Of a stretch of 64,000 bases of DNA, positions 31,437 to 44,250 are shown one piece after another (position 1 is the first letter of the stretch; the number at the start of each line of letters is the position of its first letter). Below the pieces are notes generated by a model. It was given only the letters and a program-made list of their open reading frames with translations, had not been told where the DNA came from and ran no database searches. This stretch comes from Diadema setosum (taxonomy: Eukaryota; Echinodermata; Echinoidea; Diadematoida; Diadematidae), in contig NC_092702.1 of the NCBI RefSeq assembly GCF_964275005.1, positions 8,356,330-8,420,329 of the forward strand, given 5' to 3'. The position numbers and the translations under genes are program-made.

Positions 31437-32154
31437 ATTCAAACACAAATACTGGTATGCCTACACAATGTGTGAAGAAACACACACATGCTTCACCATC
31501 TCCCCATACACAGAAATACATGTACCTCACTGTAGAATGGAATTATAATCATCCAACACTGTAATCCAAAGACTCAGTCACAAAAGTAACAAGTTTCAAG
31601 TCTGCATGTCTTCACAAATGTTCTGTAATCATTTCCATGTTTACATTGCATTCAATGGTCCTAAAAACCCTGTGCAACAAGCCACCACCTTCCAAGGTTA
31701 TTTCTTCTTTTTAAAAATATCTGTAAATCACTGATAAACCACATATTCTATTAATGAGCAAGTGCTACAATATTTTAAAACGTCATCATCCTGTTCCTTT
31801 GAGTATCAAACAAAAAAATTTAAACAAAACAAAACAAAACTCCCATGATGCTTTGCAATTAATCAGGACAAGACCTTTACAACACCAGCAGACTGAAAAT
31901 GAAACAAGAGCTGAGCAATGTCAATGACTTCATATTGACAATAGCAGCAGGGCCTTTATTCAGCAGCTGAAAATTGAATAACTCATTCACTTTGCACACA
32001 CCCATGAGATGACAGCGTGTGCAGACCAGTTGCCAATTTGATGATGACAAGCCGACATGGAGGAATTTTGGAGAAGAAAGCGCCTGATGGACAAGACTAG
32101 CAGTGGAATCAGCCCCTGATTTCTCTCGTCGTAAGCTGATGTGTGGGATCCTCT

Positions 32155-32545
32155 TGTTTAGCGTAAAAGGGGAAGTCCAGGCGATTTTCATAATTTCACA
32201 TTCATGTAGTACATAAATCAACAGCTCCATGTTTAGATTTGTGGAATTAATTGTGGTCCTTGAGCAGAGAAACCAATACGCTGAAAAAACCAAAACAAAT
32301 CACACTGAAAAAGAATGACATACAGCTTCACCATGAGAATGCATGAGGGGGCTCACCATAATGCACGAGTAGGAGGCTCACATATTTCAGAAATGTAGCA
32401 CTGTGATTCATGACAATACTGCTTGCTTAACAAGGTCACCTGTGTAGAATTTTTGGCATGCTTTCTTCTTTTGTTCTGCTTCCCTGAGCCCCCACTCATG
32501 CATTCTTATGGTGAAGCTGTTATGTCATCATCCTTGTTCACTGTG
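32155..32545. repeat. Dispersed palindromic repeat (copy A)
   Basis: CAGCTTCACCATGAGAATGC near 32322 is mirrored by GCATTCTTATGGTGAAGCTG near 32500. The left part (CATGTAGTACATAAATCAAC...GTTTAGATTTGTGGAATTAA) recurs at about 46800-47380. The 138-residue minus-strand frame over the left part is therefore repeat sequence and not a gene. Confidence 0.75.
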
Positions 32546-34376
32546 ATTTATATATATATACACATATTCTATGTATGTATATTGGTTGTACAATGTATAC
32601 TTCAAAGTTTTATTACTATTATTATTCTCAATATCATTATCACTATCATTATAATCATTATTATCACTATTGTTGGTGTTATCATTCTTAATCATCAGAA
32701 GTATTAGTAGTAGTAGCAGCAGTTGTAGAAGCGGCGGCAACTGCAGCAGTGGCTTCTACTTCACTTCATCTTAATGTAATCTCTAGCATGGTCCTTACAT
32801 TCACTTGGGCTGAGGGGAGAGAACTACACAGCATAATCTTATCAAAAGAAGTTTAATAAGCAAAAACAGACAAACTGTCACATTCAATTCCTCACCAAAC
32901 ACACACATTCATACACACACACACACACACACACACACTGTGACAAAGAAGTGACAGATACTGCTTCACTCACTAACACACTCCAACCCAACCAATTCAA
33001 CAGACAGCACGACAAGTGAAAAGTCTTCATTAATGTCATGCATTGAACTCAATACATATTGTATCTTTATTCCTCCTCTCATATTCACCAAAAGGTATTA
33101 CATCCTTTTTTATAATGGGACTCATTAAAAGGGGCTTTTTATGCAACGCAAGTGATTAATTATCAAATAGTACAGATTAACCCCATAGACTAACACCAGC
33201 TCACATTGCCATGGAGACCACATGACTCCCCTCAAAAATGGTAACGGTGGACTTAAAACTCTTCGCAGTCAGATGGAATACAGAGTTACTGTACGACTGC
33301 CATTCAGATCCATCATGCTGCTTTTCAAACATCACTCAAATAAAGGTGTATTCCACATTCCAGAGCCCTGTTGCATAAAAGTTTCAGATCAAAGATACGT
33401 TTGTACAGACATCAGAAAATCAAACAGAAGTCTCTGAATACTCGATTCTGGTTGGCTGATACATGACTTGTGCTTGATTTTCTAACTTATATTTGAATGC
33501 ATCTTTTAATGCAACAGAGCCCAGGTCCTGTCATAGATCAAGATTAAGAATAGATTAAGACCACTGAATGCTGATGTCAGGTATGCTTTCTATGTTCCTG
33601 TGGACTACTGCATATTAAGGTGACTGGCAGTCACTTGAAATCATGCTTTTTCCTTCACTTTTCTTTCATACAGCTTTGCTGAAGAATTTGGGCAACATCT
33701 AGTCGACCAAATCTGCTCAAAAAAATCGCAATGTCTCTTCAGTTGATGCTATTCTGCATCAAAACTTGCGGACGGTGCAGCACGCAGATGCATTTCAGTG
33801 TCCACATTTAAACATTTCTTGCTTGACCTCAAATTAACAAAAAAATATCCACCATTTCCGAAAGCTACTCGCTAACATCAGCCTTTTCCCACTGTGTGTA
33901 GCCAAGAAATGTTTCCTACAAACCTTTTATGATGAAGTTTATATCAAACTGAGTGCAGGAATACAGAAAACTCTCACAAAGAGATAAGTAATATGCTCAG
34001 ACAAATCATAAAGATGGAGAAAGTCAGGGGAAAAAGGAGCATTAATTTTGTCCAAAATATACTTCTGCTCGAAACCCATAACTTACATTACATTTTGCAT
34101 GTCAGACTAAATCAATGTGAATGTAACTATGCAAAGTTATACATGAATATATCATTTTACAATACATTTCCTACGAACTGAACTAATCTTGTTGCGTTTG
34201 TTAGGTAGATTTTGAATATAAACACTTTTTTTTTCTGTTTAGGATAGTTCTCTTTCTTGAGCATTTTGCATGTACATGGTGAATCTGGGATCAAATGCCT
34301 GAAATTTTGGCAAATATATGTATAGTGTGATAGGTTCATACACCTCATATCTATACACCATAGCCTAACTATTAGC
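32546..34376. other. No gene supported; microsatellites and a MITE
   Basis: (TTA/TCA)n-like stretch at about 32610-32700, (CA)n at about 32909-32939, and the MITE at 33361-33526. No exon was recognised. Confidence 0.45.
33361..33526. mobile_element. CAGAGCCCTGTTGCATAAAA MITE
   Basis: The left end CAGAGCCCTGTTGCATAAAA is mirrored by TTTTAATGCAACAGAGCCC at the right, about 165 bases, with TCAGATCAAAGATA near the left arm. Common short inverted-repeat element type; no coding. Confidence 0.75.
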
Positions 34377-34943
34377 TTAAAGGGAACACAAACCCAAAGA
34401 GCAATGTGGATCAAGTAAAAGCAGTAACATCAGTAGAACACATCAGTGAAAGTTTGAGGAAAATCGGACAATCGATGCAAAAGTTATGAATTTGTAAAGT
34501 TTTGGTGTTGGAACCGCTGGATGAGGAGACTACAAGAGGTTATGACGTATGAGTGGACAACAATATAAAGAAAATATAAAAGGAATTTCACAAAAATTCA
34601 CTTTTATAGCAAAATGAAAGAGTACTTGACTGGCCGCTCTTAGAAAGCAGGGGGAATAAGTGCTACCCCTAACATATGTCAGTATCACGTTGATGGAATA
34701 TGTAATTTTCATGAAAAATTAATTTTTTATTGAATTCCCTTTATATTTTCTTTATATTGTAGTCCATTCATACGTCATAACCTCTAGTAGTCTCCTTACC
34801 CAGCAGTTCCAACACCAAAACTTTAAAAATTCATAACTTTTGCATCGATTGCCCAATTTTCCTCAAACTTTCACTGATGTGTTCTACTAATATTACTGCT
34901 TTCACTCAGTCCACATTGCTCTTTGGGTTTACGTTCCCTTTAA
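34377..34943. mobile_element. AAAGGGAACACAAACCC MITE, complete copy
   Basis: Ends TTAAAGGGAACACAAACCCA and the inverted GGGTTTACGTTCCCTTTAA, 567 bases. The whole element is a large imperfect palindrome, with TCAGTGAAAGTTTGAGGAAA mirrored by CCTCAAACTTTCACTGATG. Other copies: half at 14925-15263, and split at about 60340-63185. TTAA at both ends is compatible with a TTAA target. Confidence 0.85.
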
Positions 34944-34962
34944 CCCTCTAGTAGTCTCCTTA

Positions 34963-35257
34963 CCATTTTAAGAGGAATTCAAAGTTTATTTGATGAAAAT
35001 CGGGTTTGGAATGACTGAAACATCCAAAAACAAAGTAAAACAAAGTAATCGTAATAAAGTGTGGGTCCCACACTTTATTAGAATCGCTCTTTCTTGGATA
35101 TCTCAGCCATTTCAAAACCAATTTTCATCAAATAAACGTTGAATTCCTCAAAGAATTACACATTCTGTCGTATTTCATACGAGGTTTCTCATTATCTCAC
35201 CAAAAAATGTTAGAAACCTGAAATTCAGTCTCAACCAAAACTGTACGATCCCTCTAA
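34963..35257. mobile_element. AAAGGGATTGTACAG MITE, left end replaced
   Basis: It starts inside the family (GAATTCAAAGTTTATTTGAT) and runs to the normal right end (ACTGTACGATCCCTCTAA). Its missing left end is replaced by CCTCTAGTAGTCTCCTTACC, a repeat of bases at about 34781-34800 of the neighbouring MITE. This points to a template-switch or repair join. Confidence 0.75.
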
Positions 35258-37880
35258 TGGACACCACATTATACTAGATAATTCAGCCCTGACTACTTCA
35301 ATTAGTCACTCCAACATACAGAATTACCAGATTTTCCCCTTTGCTGTCAGTGTGAATGGCAAGTATATCAATTGAAGCTTCTTCTCACAATGATCTGCTG
35401 ACTGCACGTGATTTTTAAGACCAAATGATGGTCGATAGATTGGGCCAATCAAAGGCAAACGTTAAGATACATAATATTCACATGTACTATGAAAGGTCTT
35501 CATAGTCCCTCCTGTATGGGTTTGCCTCTTGCTGCAGGCTCGTCAAGTCTCATATAGTGACCCTCTGCTCACTTCCACTGCAGTCACTACAGCGAGAGGG
35601 TCTTGAACAAAGGCTATCAATTCAGACCTCCCAACCATTCTGACTGAAAAAAAAAAAAAAAAATAGGGATGATTTGGCTCAAAAGTAGAAAAGAAAGAGC
35701 AGTTTCCATTGGACTGTGTAGTAAAATTGATCAAGGAAATTAGGAAACTCCTCCTGAAACAAGAGCTGGGCATGGTCAAAGTTCAGATTCTTTCCTCCAC
35801 ATTCAGAATGGTTGGGAGGTTCGTGTCATCCGCCTATCATCCACATATACATATTTTTAGGGTTATGGCTCTGAGATACTGTCTTCCTGGCACTGTTATG
35901 CCACAAAATCAATGCAAATCTTAATTTGCATGATATCAGGTAATACATGAGACAGTGTGAACACAGAAATCCTGTACATGACTGGGTGACTGCACAATAC
36001 ATTCTACAATGTAATATATTAATCAAAAAGTATCTACTTATTTCTATGATTTGCACAAAATAATCTCTCTTGTTAATTGCAACACAATGGAATACATTTA
36101 CTCCACCTGTATGGATTATACTTCTGTAATTTGTTTGAACAATATCATACAAAAATAAGGTTGAGCAGCACAACTTAAAAAAAATTATCTAAAATATATT
36201 TCTTACTGCAAACAAAATGAGGCACATTAACTGTAGCTGTGCATAAATGCCTAAACTTAGCTTATAATAAATATTTGTGCCTTTTTTTCTATGAAAGTTT
36301 AAGAAACAGAACATCATATCCTTTGGGCTAAGTAGGGTCCTTGTAAAGCAAAAAAAAAAAAAAAAAAAGTAAATCACACATGTTTTGATTAATTCAGCAA
36401 TTTGTTTTTAAAATTAATATAGTTTGTAGCCAACATGATACAAATTTTTATCTTCAATAATTTGCATGTATATAATCATATGATATTAACATACTTGTGT
36501 ATATCATCTTCTGAACATCTTATGATTATACCATAAGCAAAAAAGTAAATATACATATCTGTACAATTGTCATTCATTTATTTCCAGTTATCATTTCTGC
36601 AATGGAAGAACCATGTAATGAATTCTTATCACACATCATTTCCTACATAACACACAAGAACACATGCATTTCTCTACACCATGAAATTTATCACCTTCTC
36701 TTCGATGCAGTTCATCCCAATGCACCTCGACCTTGAAAAAAACACATACATGTAAAATACACATAAACACACAATAATTTGTGGGAATTGCAAATGTAGG
36801 TCACTGTTAAATGACATTTTTGTGGAAATCTTCGATGTACCTGATTCAAAAAAAAAATCATCATGTAAAAAAAAAATCATCATGTAAAAAAAAAAATGAA
36901 AAAAAAAATTCATCACGTAAAAAAAAAAAAAAATGAAAAAAAAAAAGAAAAGCCAATATTGAGAACGACATGTATTCAAACCCACCCTCCATTTCAGGCA
37001 TCCCATTTACATCTGTAGGTATACTAATTTCCTTTTGACATGAGAACTAATAAGAAATTTTCCACAAATTCCACAAACTTGACCATACTGTACACATTCA
37101 GCTTTGTGAGTGGACGACTCTTAAATCAATTCAAAGAATTCAAAAATTGGATTCATATTGAAATGAATCTTCACAAAGTAAATGAGCATGGACAACTCCA
37201 CAGAGAGCAGGGATTCATATGTTGCTATATTTGCTAGCTATGAAGGACTTGAAAAATTGATACACCTGGAATCACAATCAAAAATGCAGAGTCTAACCTT
37301 GTCTGGTAAATGTAAAATGAAGCTGGTATGAAATTATCAAGAAAGAAAAAAAAAAGGTTAACAATTCTTTGCAGGCTGGAAAATTAATCTTCTCTGGTGA
37401 CCACAACAGCAAAATTATGAGAAAAAGAGAGAAAAAAGGTTAAATGGATGGTCTTTGATAGATAAACAGTTTTCCTAATATTTTGCCATGGCCACGGGAT
37501 GAATATCCACAACTTATCTAATTTGACAGTTGCCACAATTTAAAAGAGAAAGAAAGGATTAACAACAACAGTAAAAGATGTCTGCAGTTCAGTGCACTTT
37601 TTGAAGGGCTCCCAAACTCTAATACCTTTTCTGATCTCTCCAGCACTTTTACTCACAGATCCATAGATTTGACGAATTAATTTTCTCTAGACTGAGCATT
37701 AGCACTTGGAAGTTGGAGGGGGAAAAATTGGGAGGGGGGGGGGGGACATAGTGTATCAATAGACAAATACTGACAGTGTAGAGTGTTTTAGGGTTCAGAC
37801 ATACACAAATTTACGTGCACTTTGCCAAGAGGACGATTCCAGTGAGGAGTCAGTGATGCTGTAAACTCTGGTGCCAACAA
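35258..37880. other. No gene supported
   Basis: AT-rich, with A runs near 35647, 36350 and 36900 and a G run near 37733. A short palindrome (ACCTCCCAACCATTCTGAC near 35618 against GAATGGTTGGGAGGT near 35807) suggests a small MITE. The Phe/Lys-rich frames here follow homopolymers. Confidence 0.5.
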
Positions 37881-37889
37881 ACACAATCA

Positions 37890-38100
37890 ACAATAGAGTG
37901 AGGACCCCCAATTAATGAACTTCACAGACCACCGGAGACCAACTGACATGTCCCTGATTGACACCTCGCTCCGTCGTCGTCGGCAACGACCGGGCAAATC
38001 ACTTAGGCCATGTCTGGTCGCATCGCATTCCGGCCACGTGACGGGACTGAGTGAGTTGTCACGCTGAATTGACCGAGCTGTCAGTCCAACGGCCCAATTT
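37890..38100. promoter_or_regulatory. CpG-rich block, possible promoter
   Basis: About 210 bases with clearly higher GC and CpG content than the surrounding AT-rich DNA. It contains GTCACGTG-type E-box sequence (CCACGTGACGGGA near 38034) and GTCGTCGTCGG repeats. Short frames exist on both strands but none is recognisable. A promoter or first exon is possible; there is no direct evidence of direction. Confidence 0.3.
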
Positions 38101-38399
38101 TTTTCCTTCACTATTATTATTTTTTTTTCTTCTTGATCAAGGTTTTTCCGTAAATGAACAAACGGAAGAAAGAACGTGTAATGGTTAGGGGAATAGGAGA
38201 TGGGGGGGGGGGGGAGGGAGGGAGGCACAGTAGAATTACTTGGTTCTTCTGCAGTTCCTATTTGTTGGTTTTATATACTTTTTTTCTGCTAAGTATTCAT
38301 CACCTCCTTACACAATAAAGCTTCATGCCATTTTTTTTCTTTGAGCAAAAGACTGGATCTCACTACACAAAGGACTCAATCAAAATCCACAACTAAAAT

Positions 38400-39000
38400 C
38401 ACTGCTCAAAGCTGTTTTGAATTGCTTCTCGCGATACAAGCTGATTTCTCGTTTGGCGGTTTAGCAGTTTGTCTTTCAGGGGCATGATTTCCCACACTCA
38501 TATCCCAGTGGACATTATAAATACTATGCTCAGTCTGCCATGAGGGGGGAAACATTGAAGAATTAGGAGGGCCAGAGTGTTGCTGGGATATCATGGCCAA
38601 GAGTAAATTTATGGTAACAAGATCAACAGATGTGATACATGAGAAGAGGCAACAGGGAAGTATGCAACAAAGTTCTCACTCTTTAATCAATTTGCGCCAT
38701 TTCCAGCGAGTCACAGAAAATATCTGAGCCACACATACAGGCAAGCAAACATCTCTAGCCAGGTCGGGTCATGGGTTTACCGCGACAAATGTGCTGAGTG
38801 ACGATAATCTGGTTTCTTCGCATGAGTTGGTCGGAGTACATACCAATTACGCGCAGCAGGGAAGCGTTGATGACTCGAGCAAAAGTACACATCCCATATG
38901 TGAGGGCTCTCCTGAAAGTATGACTGCATTTTCCAAACTTTGTGGGGGGAAGGGGGGGGGGGGTTGGAAGAGGTGGTGTGAGCAAGAAGTGCATCTAGAA
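38400..39000. other. Unassigned open frames on both strands
   Basis: A minus-strand frame at 38406-38600 and overlapping plus/minus frames at 38755-38994 look less repetitive than the surroundings. None resembles a family I know, and clear splice sites are missing. I list them only as unassigned. Confidence 0.2.
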
Positions 39001-39480
39001 ACAAATACAATGGGCAATTTGATACACTAGACTTTATCTTCCTTTGTGAGAGTACTTTTAACTTCTTTTGCAAATGACATGAAGGAAAATACAAGGTATG
39101 TGCATATAAAACATGAACTCATTCCCCCACTCTCTTCCAAAAGGAATGGGAGTTTGTGTCTTGGGGTGCGTTTGAGCACTCTCCCAAAGCAATCCAAACT
39201 GTACCATATACCCACACCAGAGGTGCCCACAAATGCTTCAAATCTGGCACCGTACCGTTCAGTATGCTTTGGTCGGGTTCACATTGGTTCGCTTTTGAGA
39301 GCTCAAACACCCTTGTTCAGCTAAGGTGTGGGTCTGCATTGTAGGACATGAAACAGCAACTGAACACACATCACTGACCATCAGAAAAACTGATAACTGA
39401 CGACTGTTTTTCCACACAGAATAGCAAAATAGTAAACGATGTGTTATTATGGCATTGAGTGGATGGTTCTAATTGTATGA

Positions 39481-39693
39481 TACTGTAAAAGTGGATATTT
39501 TCGCGGGACTAATTTTTCGCGCTAGGCCGGGTCAGAAGAGTTTCGCGTGTTTTTAATTCCGCGGAATCAAGACATCACGCACAGGAACGTATGGCAAGCA
39601 AAAATATTCGCGTGTTTTTATTTTCGCGCTAGTTTCTGGTTGCGCGAAATGCGCGAAAATTTCAACATCGCGAAAATTTCCACTTTTACAGTA
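39481..39693. mobile_element. TACTGTAAAAGTGGA MITE, CpG-preserved copy
   Basis: Ends TACTGTAAAAGTGGATATTT and the inverted AAATTTCCACTTTTACAGTA, with TTTTCGCGGG, TTTCGCGTG and GCGCGAAAA motifs intact. Related decayed copies lie at 52141-52371 and 58901-59121. Confidence 0.85.
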
Positions 39694-40556
39694 ATCTGTT
39701 GTCAAGGAGGGTGTACAAATTGGGGAGAAAAATAATGCAGACACACATGCGCACACTAATCAAAAGAATGGTCCTTCTTGAGGGCTTCCACAGAATTATA
39801 GACAAATTTGTGGACTCATGGTGTGTTAGATAGCTTTGGAAATAAGAAAATCCCCATTAAAAAAAACACTCAGGGAAGCAAGAACTTCCTTGATACAAAA
39901 TCTCAATCATATTGAGACTGATTTTGGCACAATGAAGCTAAAGAAAAGTGGAATTCATTTGCGGGGTATTTTTGGGAAATACAACTAACAATATTTTACA
40001 ATGCTGACAACAATATAAATGTCATGACAAGACATGATATACATGTACACCAGAAATATATTATGTTGTTTTCCTTGTCAGACATTCAATAGCCCTAAAA
40101 GAAAGTAGCACTGGAATAATGTTACACTAATCTAGTGTTCAGCATCTTCATTCACTTTAAACAGGCATCTGAATTGATGAGCCTTATTCCCCCAAAAAAT
40201 GACAACTACGACAATTTAACAGATGCCTGTGGACTCTTGTTAAAAAGAGCAAACTAATACATGAGGCTTATGTACATCTAGCACCAATATGTAATAAAAG
40301 AGCAGAAGTGCCACAAATTACTGTCAATTTAGAGTGATTGAGCTGCTCCTGCATGAATATTCTTTTTTGTTTCACAAAAGTCAGGATGCAAAAATTAATT
40401 TTACCAGCCAATGAATATCTACAGCAGTTAATGAAAAAGTCTTATTGAGATGAAAATGGTATGTTTCAAATCATACTCCAAACTTATCTCACAAGTTTTC
40501 CCCCCAGTTACTGGGTAATATCAGATGCATAATTCATTTCATCATATCTTATTTTT

Positions 40557-40594
<38 letters not shown>

Positions 40595-41999
40595 ATCACA
40601 CACAATAGCTACCAAGATGTCACAGATAACAAAGAGATTTTGTAAGGTATCTAGAAATCCAATATTTTGGCAGAATGCTGGCACATGGTAGTTTTTCATT
40701 AGATTATACAGATAGAGAGATCATCTCCACACAAAAAGGAAATCACATAAAACCAACTGATCATGTTTACATTATGACTGATAGCAAACAAGCAAATAGA
40801 AGATAGCTTTGCTTTTAAATCTTTAATTTCGAATCTGCAGCCATTCTTCAGAGTGTTTGATTTCAAAATTGATATGCTACTTACAAGTGATCTATAACAT
40901 ATTATTGAGATATGGTTTGGGTGACAGTAGAAAAATGTAATGCTGGTTGTAGGGTGCATCAGAAAGAAAATAGTGGTCAAAGCAAAAGCTCTAAAAAATA
41001 CTGATCACCTTTTAAACATGTTACTGAAGTTGCTATGGTCAATATTGACTTACACATGCCTGAGGTCTCAAAAAAAAAAATGAATCTAACACCCAATGTG
41101 CACAGAAATTTCAACCTTCTTTGCAGTTCTGGCTATAAAAAAAAAAAAAAAAAAAAGTTAGCAAGGGTTACTAATGCATACAATTCAGCAAATTTGAATC
41201 CATCATATCTTTGTGACATCTTGTGACACTCTTGGAAAGGCAGCTTTCATATATATTTGAAATATAAAGTGAATTTTGCATGAAGACAGATCTAGAGTGT
41301 GTACTTTTTTTTTTACTCATTTGTGTAATCATTCTCTATTATTACTCACAAACAGAATTCTTATAGCATCATTGTATCATACTGCATTAAGCATATGCAC
41401 CTATTGCTTCATTAATAATTTGGGCCTCAAATTTTCACATAATTCTTCTCTTTAAGCTCTGCTGTGTATCACTGTGCTCGATACCCTACTGAGATTAAAT
41501 ACTGTATTCTTACAAAGACTTCTTCAAGCAGCAGCTCTAGCTTGGTGAACAGTGTAGCGCTAAAACATACCTTGCAAGACAGAGATACACACTTGTACTG
41601 GCTACCAAATTGGCAATGTCGTCATGTGACTAACCACATGACCTAGTGAAGTTATCATGTGATCAGTCTATCTATCCCCCTGCTCACGGTTTACAAGTTA
41701 CACTGTACATTTCATGTCACTTTCAAATGAAAATTTAAAAAAAAAGAGAGAGAAAAAAAAATACTCAGCCATTTTGACAATGTGCTTCAACTCTAACTCT
41801 TGAAATATACACCTTTACCAATAAAATTAAAGAAAAGTCAAAATGACAGAAACATCGCTTGACTGCAAGTAAAAATTATGTCAAGTCTGGCCTGCACACA
41901 TTTCAACATGATGAAAAGGAATGACATCAAAACATAAATCTCTTTACAAAAACTCAACATGGCAATGTGATAACAACTCAGAGACCCGGGGGGTCCTGC
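39694..41999. other. No gene supported
   Basis: AT-rich with (GT)n at about 40560-40590 and A runs near 41137 and 41740. No recognisable exon, RNA gene or complete transposon seen. Confidence 0.5.
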
Positions 42000-43271
42000 G
42001 CTCACCCGAGTATCGCAAGTTCACTTTCTATGCATTCTTGCAGACTCTTACCTGAGAACACTGGAAACCTGTGGGGGGGGGGGGTACATAGCTTTGAGAG
42101 CTGAGGGCATGGTGTCCATTCGCATATTCCATCACGCCAGTAAAAAAAAAACAAAACAAAACAAAAAAACAAAAAAAAAAAAAAAATGCCAAGCACAATG
42201 TACACTCTACTTCATAGAATGTTCGACTATGCAGTTTGGGAAAACTGGGGGGAGGGGGGTTGGGCCCTCCTGGGGGCCCCCAGGTGGGGCACGGTGCCAA
42301 TTTGATGGAATTGAGATTCTATCCTCCTATGGATGCTACCTGCCAAGTTTGGTGAAAATTCATCATGGCATTTTCAAGAAAAAGATGAAAATTTACAATC
42401 TACACCCCAATTTAGGCCCGCCTGGGGTCCCCAGTTGATACATGGTGCCCATTTGATGGGAATGAGACTCTATCCCCGTAGGGATGCTACCTGCCAAGTT
42501 TGGTGAAAATTTATCATAGCATTTTCAAGAAAAAGATGAAAATTTACAATTTAGGCCCTAATTTTGGCCCCCTGGGGCCCCCCAGTTGGAGCATGGTGCC
42601 ATTTGATGGGAATGAGATTCTATTCCCCTAGGGATGCTACCTGGCAAGTTTGGTGGAAATTCATCATGGTATTTTCAAGAAAAAGATGAAAATCTACAAT
42701 TTAGGCCCCAATTTCGGCCCCCTGGGGCCCCATAGTTGGGGTATGGTGCCCATTTGATGGAAATGAGAGTCTATCCTGCTAGGAATGTTACCTGCCAAGT
42801 TTGGTGAAAATTCATTATGGCATTTTCAAGAAAAACATAAAAATGTATAATTCGGGCCCCATTAGGACCCCTCCACACCATCCTACCCTGGGTCCCAAGG
42901 GGGGGGGGGGGGGGGCACCTCTGATTCCGCCATGAACAAACTTGAAACTACAGTCATCAATGTACTAACTCATAGTATTGACTTAGCTCTATCACTTCTG
43001 GTTCTAGAGAAGAAGATTTTTTAAGATTCCTTAATTTTGGGGGGTTTGGGTACCTCTGGGGGCCCCCAGGTGGGGCATGGTGCCCTTTTGAACAAATTGA
43101 GATCCTATCCCCCTAGGGATGCTACCTGCCAAGTTTGGTGAAAATCGGTCGTGGGGTTCTCAAGAAGAAGATGAAAATGTAAAAAGTTTACACACGACGC
43201 ACGACGCACGATGCACGACAGACGAAGAGCGATCGCAATAGCTCACTTGAGCCTTTGGCTCAGGTGAGCTA
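42000..43271. mobile_element. Element with GCTCA hairpin end and ~145 bp internal tandem repeats
   Basis: A unit of about 145 bases (GGGATGCTACCTGCCAAGTT...CCCCTGGGG) repeats four to five times from about 42240 to 42880, with a further unit at about 43030-43160. The right end is (ACGACGC)n-like near 43190-43220, then GATCGCAATAGCTCACTTGA and a GGCTCAGGTGAGC hairpin. The left end near 42000 carries GCTCACCCGAG. This layout parallels the element at 19151-20440. Helentron/pearl-like is an inference. Confidence 0.6.
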
Positions 43272-43315
43272 AAAATAGGGCCTACATATCTCAATCTGAA
43301 AAGTCAATACACAGA

Positions 43316-43455
43316 ACAGCAAAATGATTTTGCTACATAAAACAAAGACAATTTACACTGTGACAATTCTCAGCGTGCACAACTTTTAGCTGTGAATCTG
43401 ATGTTTCAGATCAATTTCGCAAAAGGAAATGCAGGGGGCTTGTGACCCTGTGAGG
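43316..43455. repeat. ~140 bp segment duplicated at 47620-47770
   Basis: ACAGCAAAATGATTTTGCT through CTGTGAATCTGATGTTT to GCTTGTGACCCT is shared in direct orientation with 47620-47770, with scattered differences and a nine-base indel. This copy lies just past the stop of the minus-strand gene and may be in its 3' untranslated region. Confidence 0.8.
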
Positions 43456-43671
43456 CCCATTTTCAAACTGGTGTTGAAATCTATGTATGGAGAAAAGTCT
43501 TTAATTCTTCGACCACGTTCCCTAAAATATTCAATGAGTGTCCTTCTGTACTTTGACAATGCTTAAAATTTCCAGAGTATGTATCATTCACACGAGCCCA
43601 CATGAACTGATGATGCCACACACAAATTCTGGAATTGCTTTGTTGCTATGGCAACACTGCATCAGTTGCTA

Positions 43672-43777
43672 TTATCGTCCGCTGGCGGCGTGGAACTTGA
43701 CGAAGGTCACTGCTGCCAGCTCCTTGCAGAACTCCTCCAAGACGATGACCCCTTCCAAAAGATCGATGTATGGTAAG
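43672..43777 (-). CDS. Terminal coding exon, unidentified minus-strand gene
   Basis: On the minus strand, acceptor CCGGTTTAG precedes 106 bases encoding [20 protein letters not shown], then [14 protein letters not shown] and TAA. Codon use is GC3-rich and unlike the flanks, and the peptide is amphipathic, as in a short coiled-coil. The first base completes a split codon. The exon at 59668-59771 ends with two bases (AG), so joining gives Ser and an unbroken frame. I could not name the family; small coiled-coil subunits of trafficking or cytoskeletal complexes look similar. If the two exons are adjacent, the intron is about 15.9 kb. Confidence 0.7.
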
Positions 43778-44044
43778 CTAAACCGGAAAAGAGCAGAGTA
43801 ACAAAAAACACACACACAAAAAAAAGATGATTTAGTTCATAAAAGACTTGGGCAATAAATTTGTGTGTCTCTAACACATCACAGTATATCATGAACTGCA
43901 ACATATGATGACATAAATGGTATCGTGGGGTACCAAATAAAAATCAGCCATTCTGTTGAATTATTTATTAAAAAAAAAAAAGTTGTACCCTGGGTTGCCA
44001 AAAAGTGGAATTTATTTTGGTGCTGGAGCTAGCGCACGCTAGGC

Positions 44045-44076
44045 ACTGCACTGCACTGCACTGCACTGCACTGCAG
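44045..44076. repeat. (ACTGC)n microsatellite
   Basis: About six tandem ACTGC units. No further role is visible. Confidence 0.85.
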
Positions 44077-44218
44077 TCACTGCACGCTATTGCTAGCACA
44101 GCGTGCCATGCATGTGTAGTATAACATGCAGTGGCATGGGAATGACTAGTATGTACACACACGCACACTGTGCATGCATTTCTCTGCGGCTGTCCTTGAG
44201 TGGACGTGAGGTGCGCTA

Positions 44219-44250
44219 CACAACGTGGTACCCCAGGGTACCACGTTGTG
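44219..44250. repeat. Perfect 15 bp inverted repeat, 2-base loop
   Basis: CACAACGTGGTACCC is followed by two bases and its exact reverse complement, GGGTACCACGTTGTG. It may be the junction of a decayed palindromic element: GTGGGGTACC near 43926 and TGTACCCTGGG near 43984 carry related motifs. Confidence 0.85.

Noticed and set aside
31877-32293. 138-residue minus-strand frame
   Set aside because: Much of it is repeat sequence also present near 46800-46970, and it lies at the edge of a palindromic element.
42028-42438. Pro/Gly-rich frames
   Set aside because: They follow the GGGGGCCC-type units of the tandem-repeat element.
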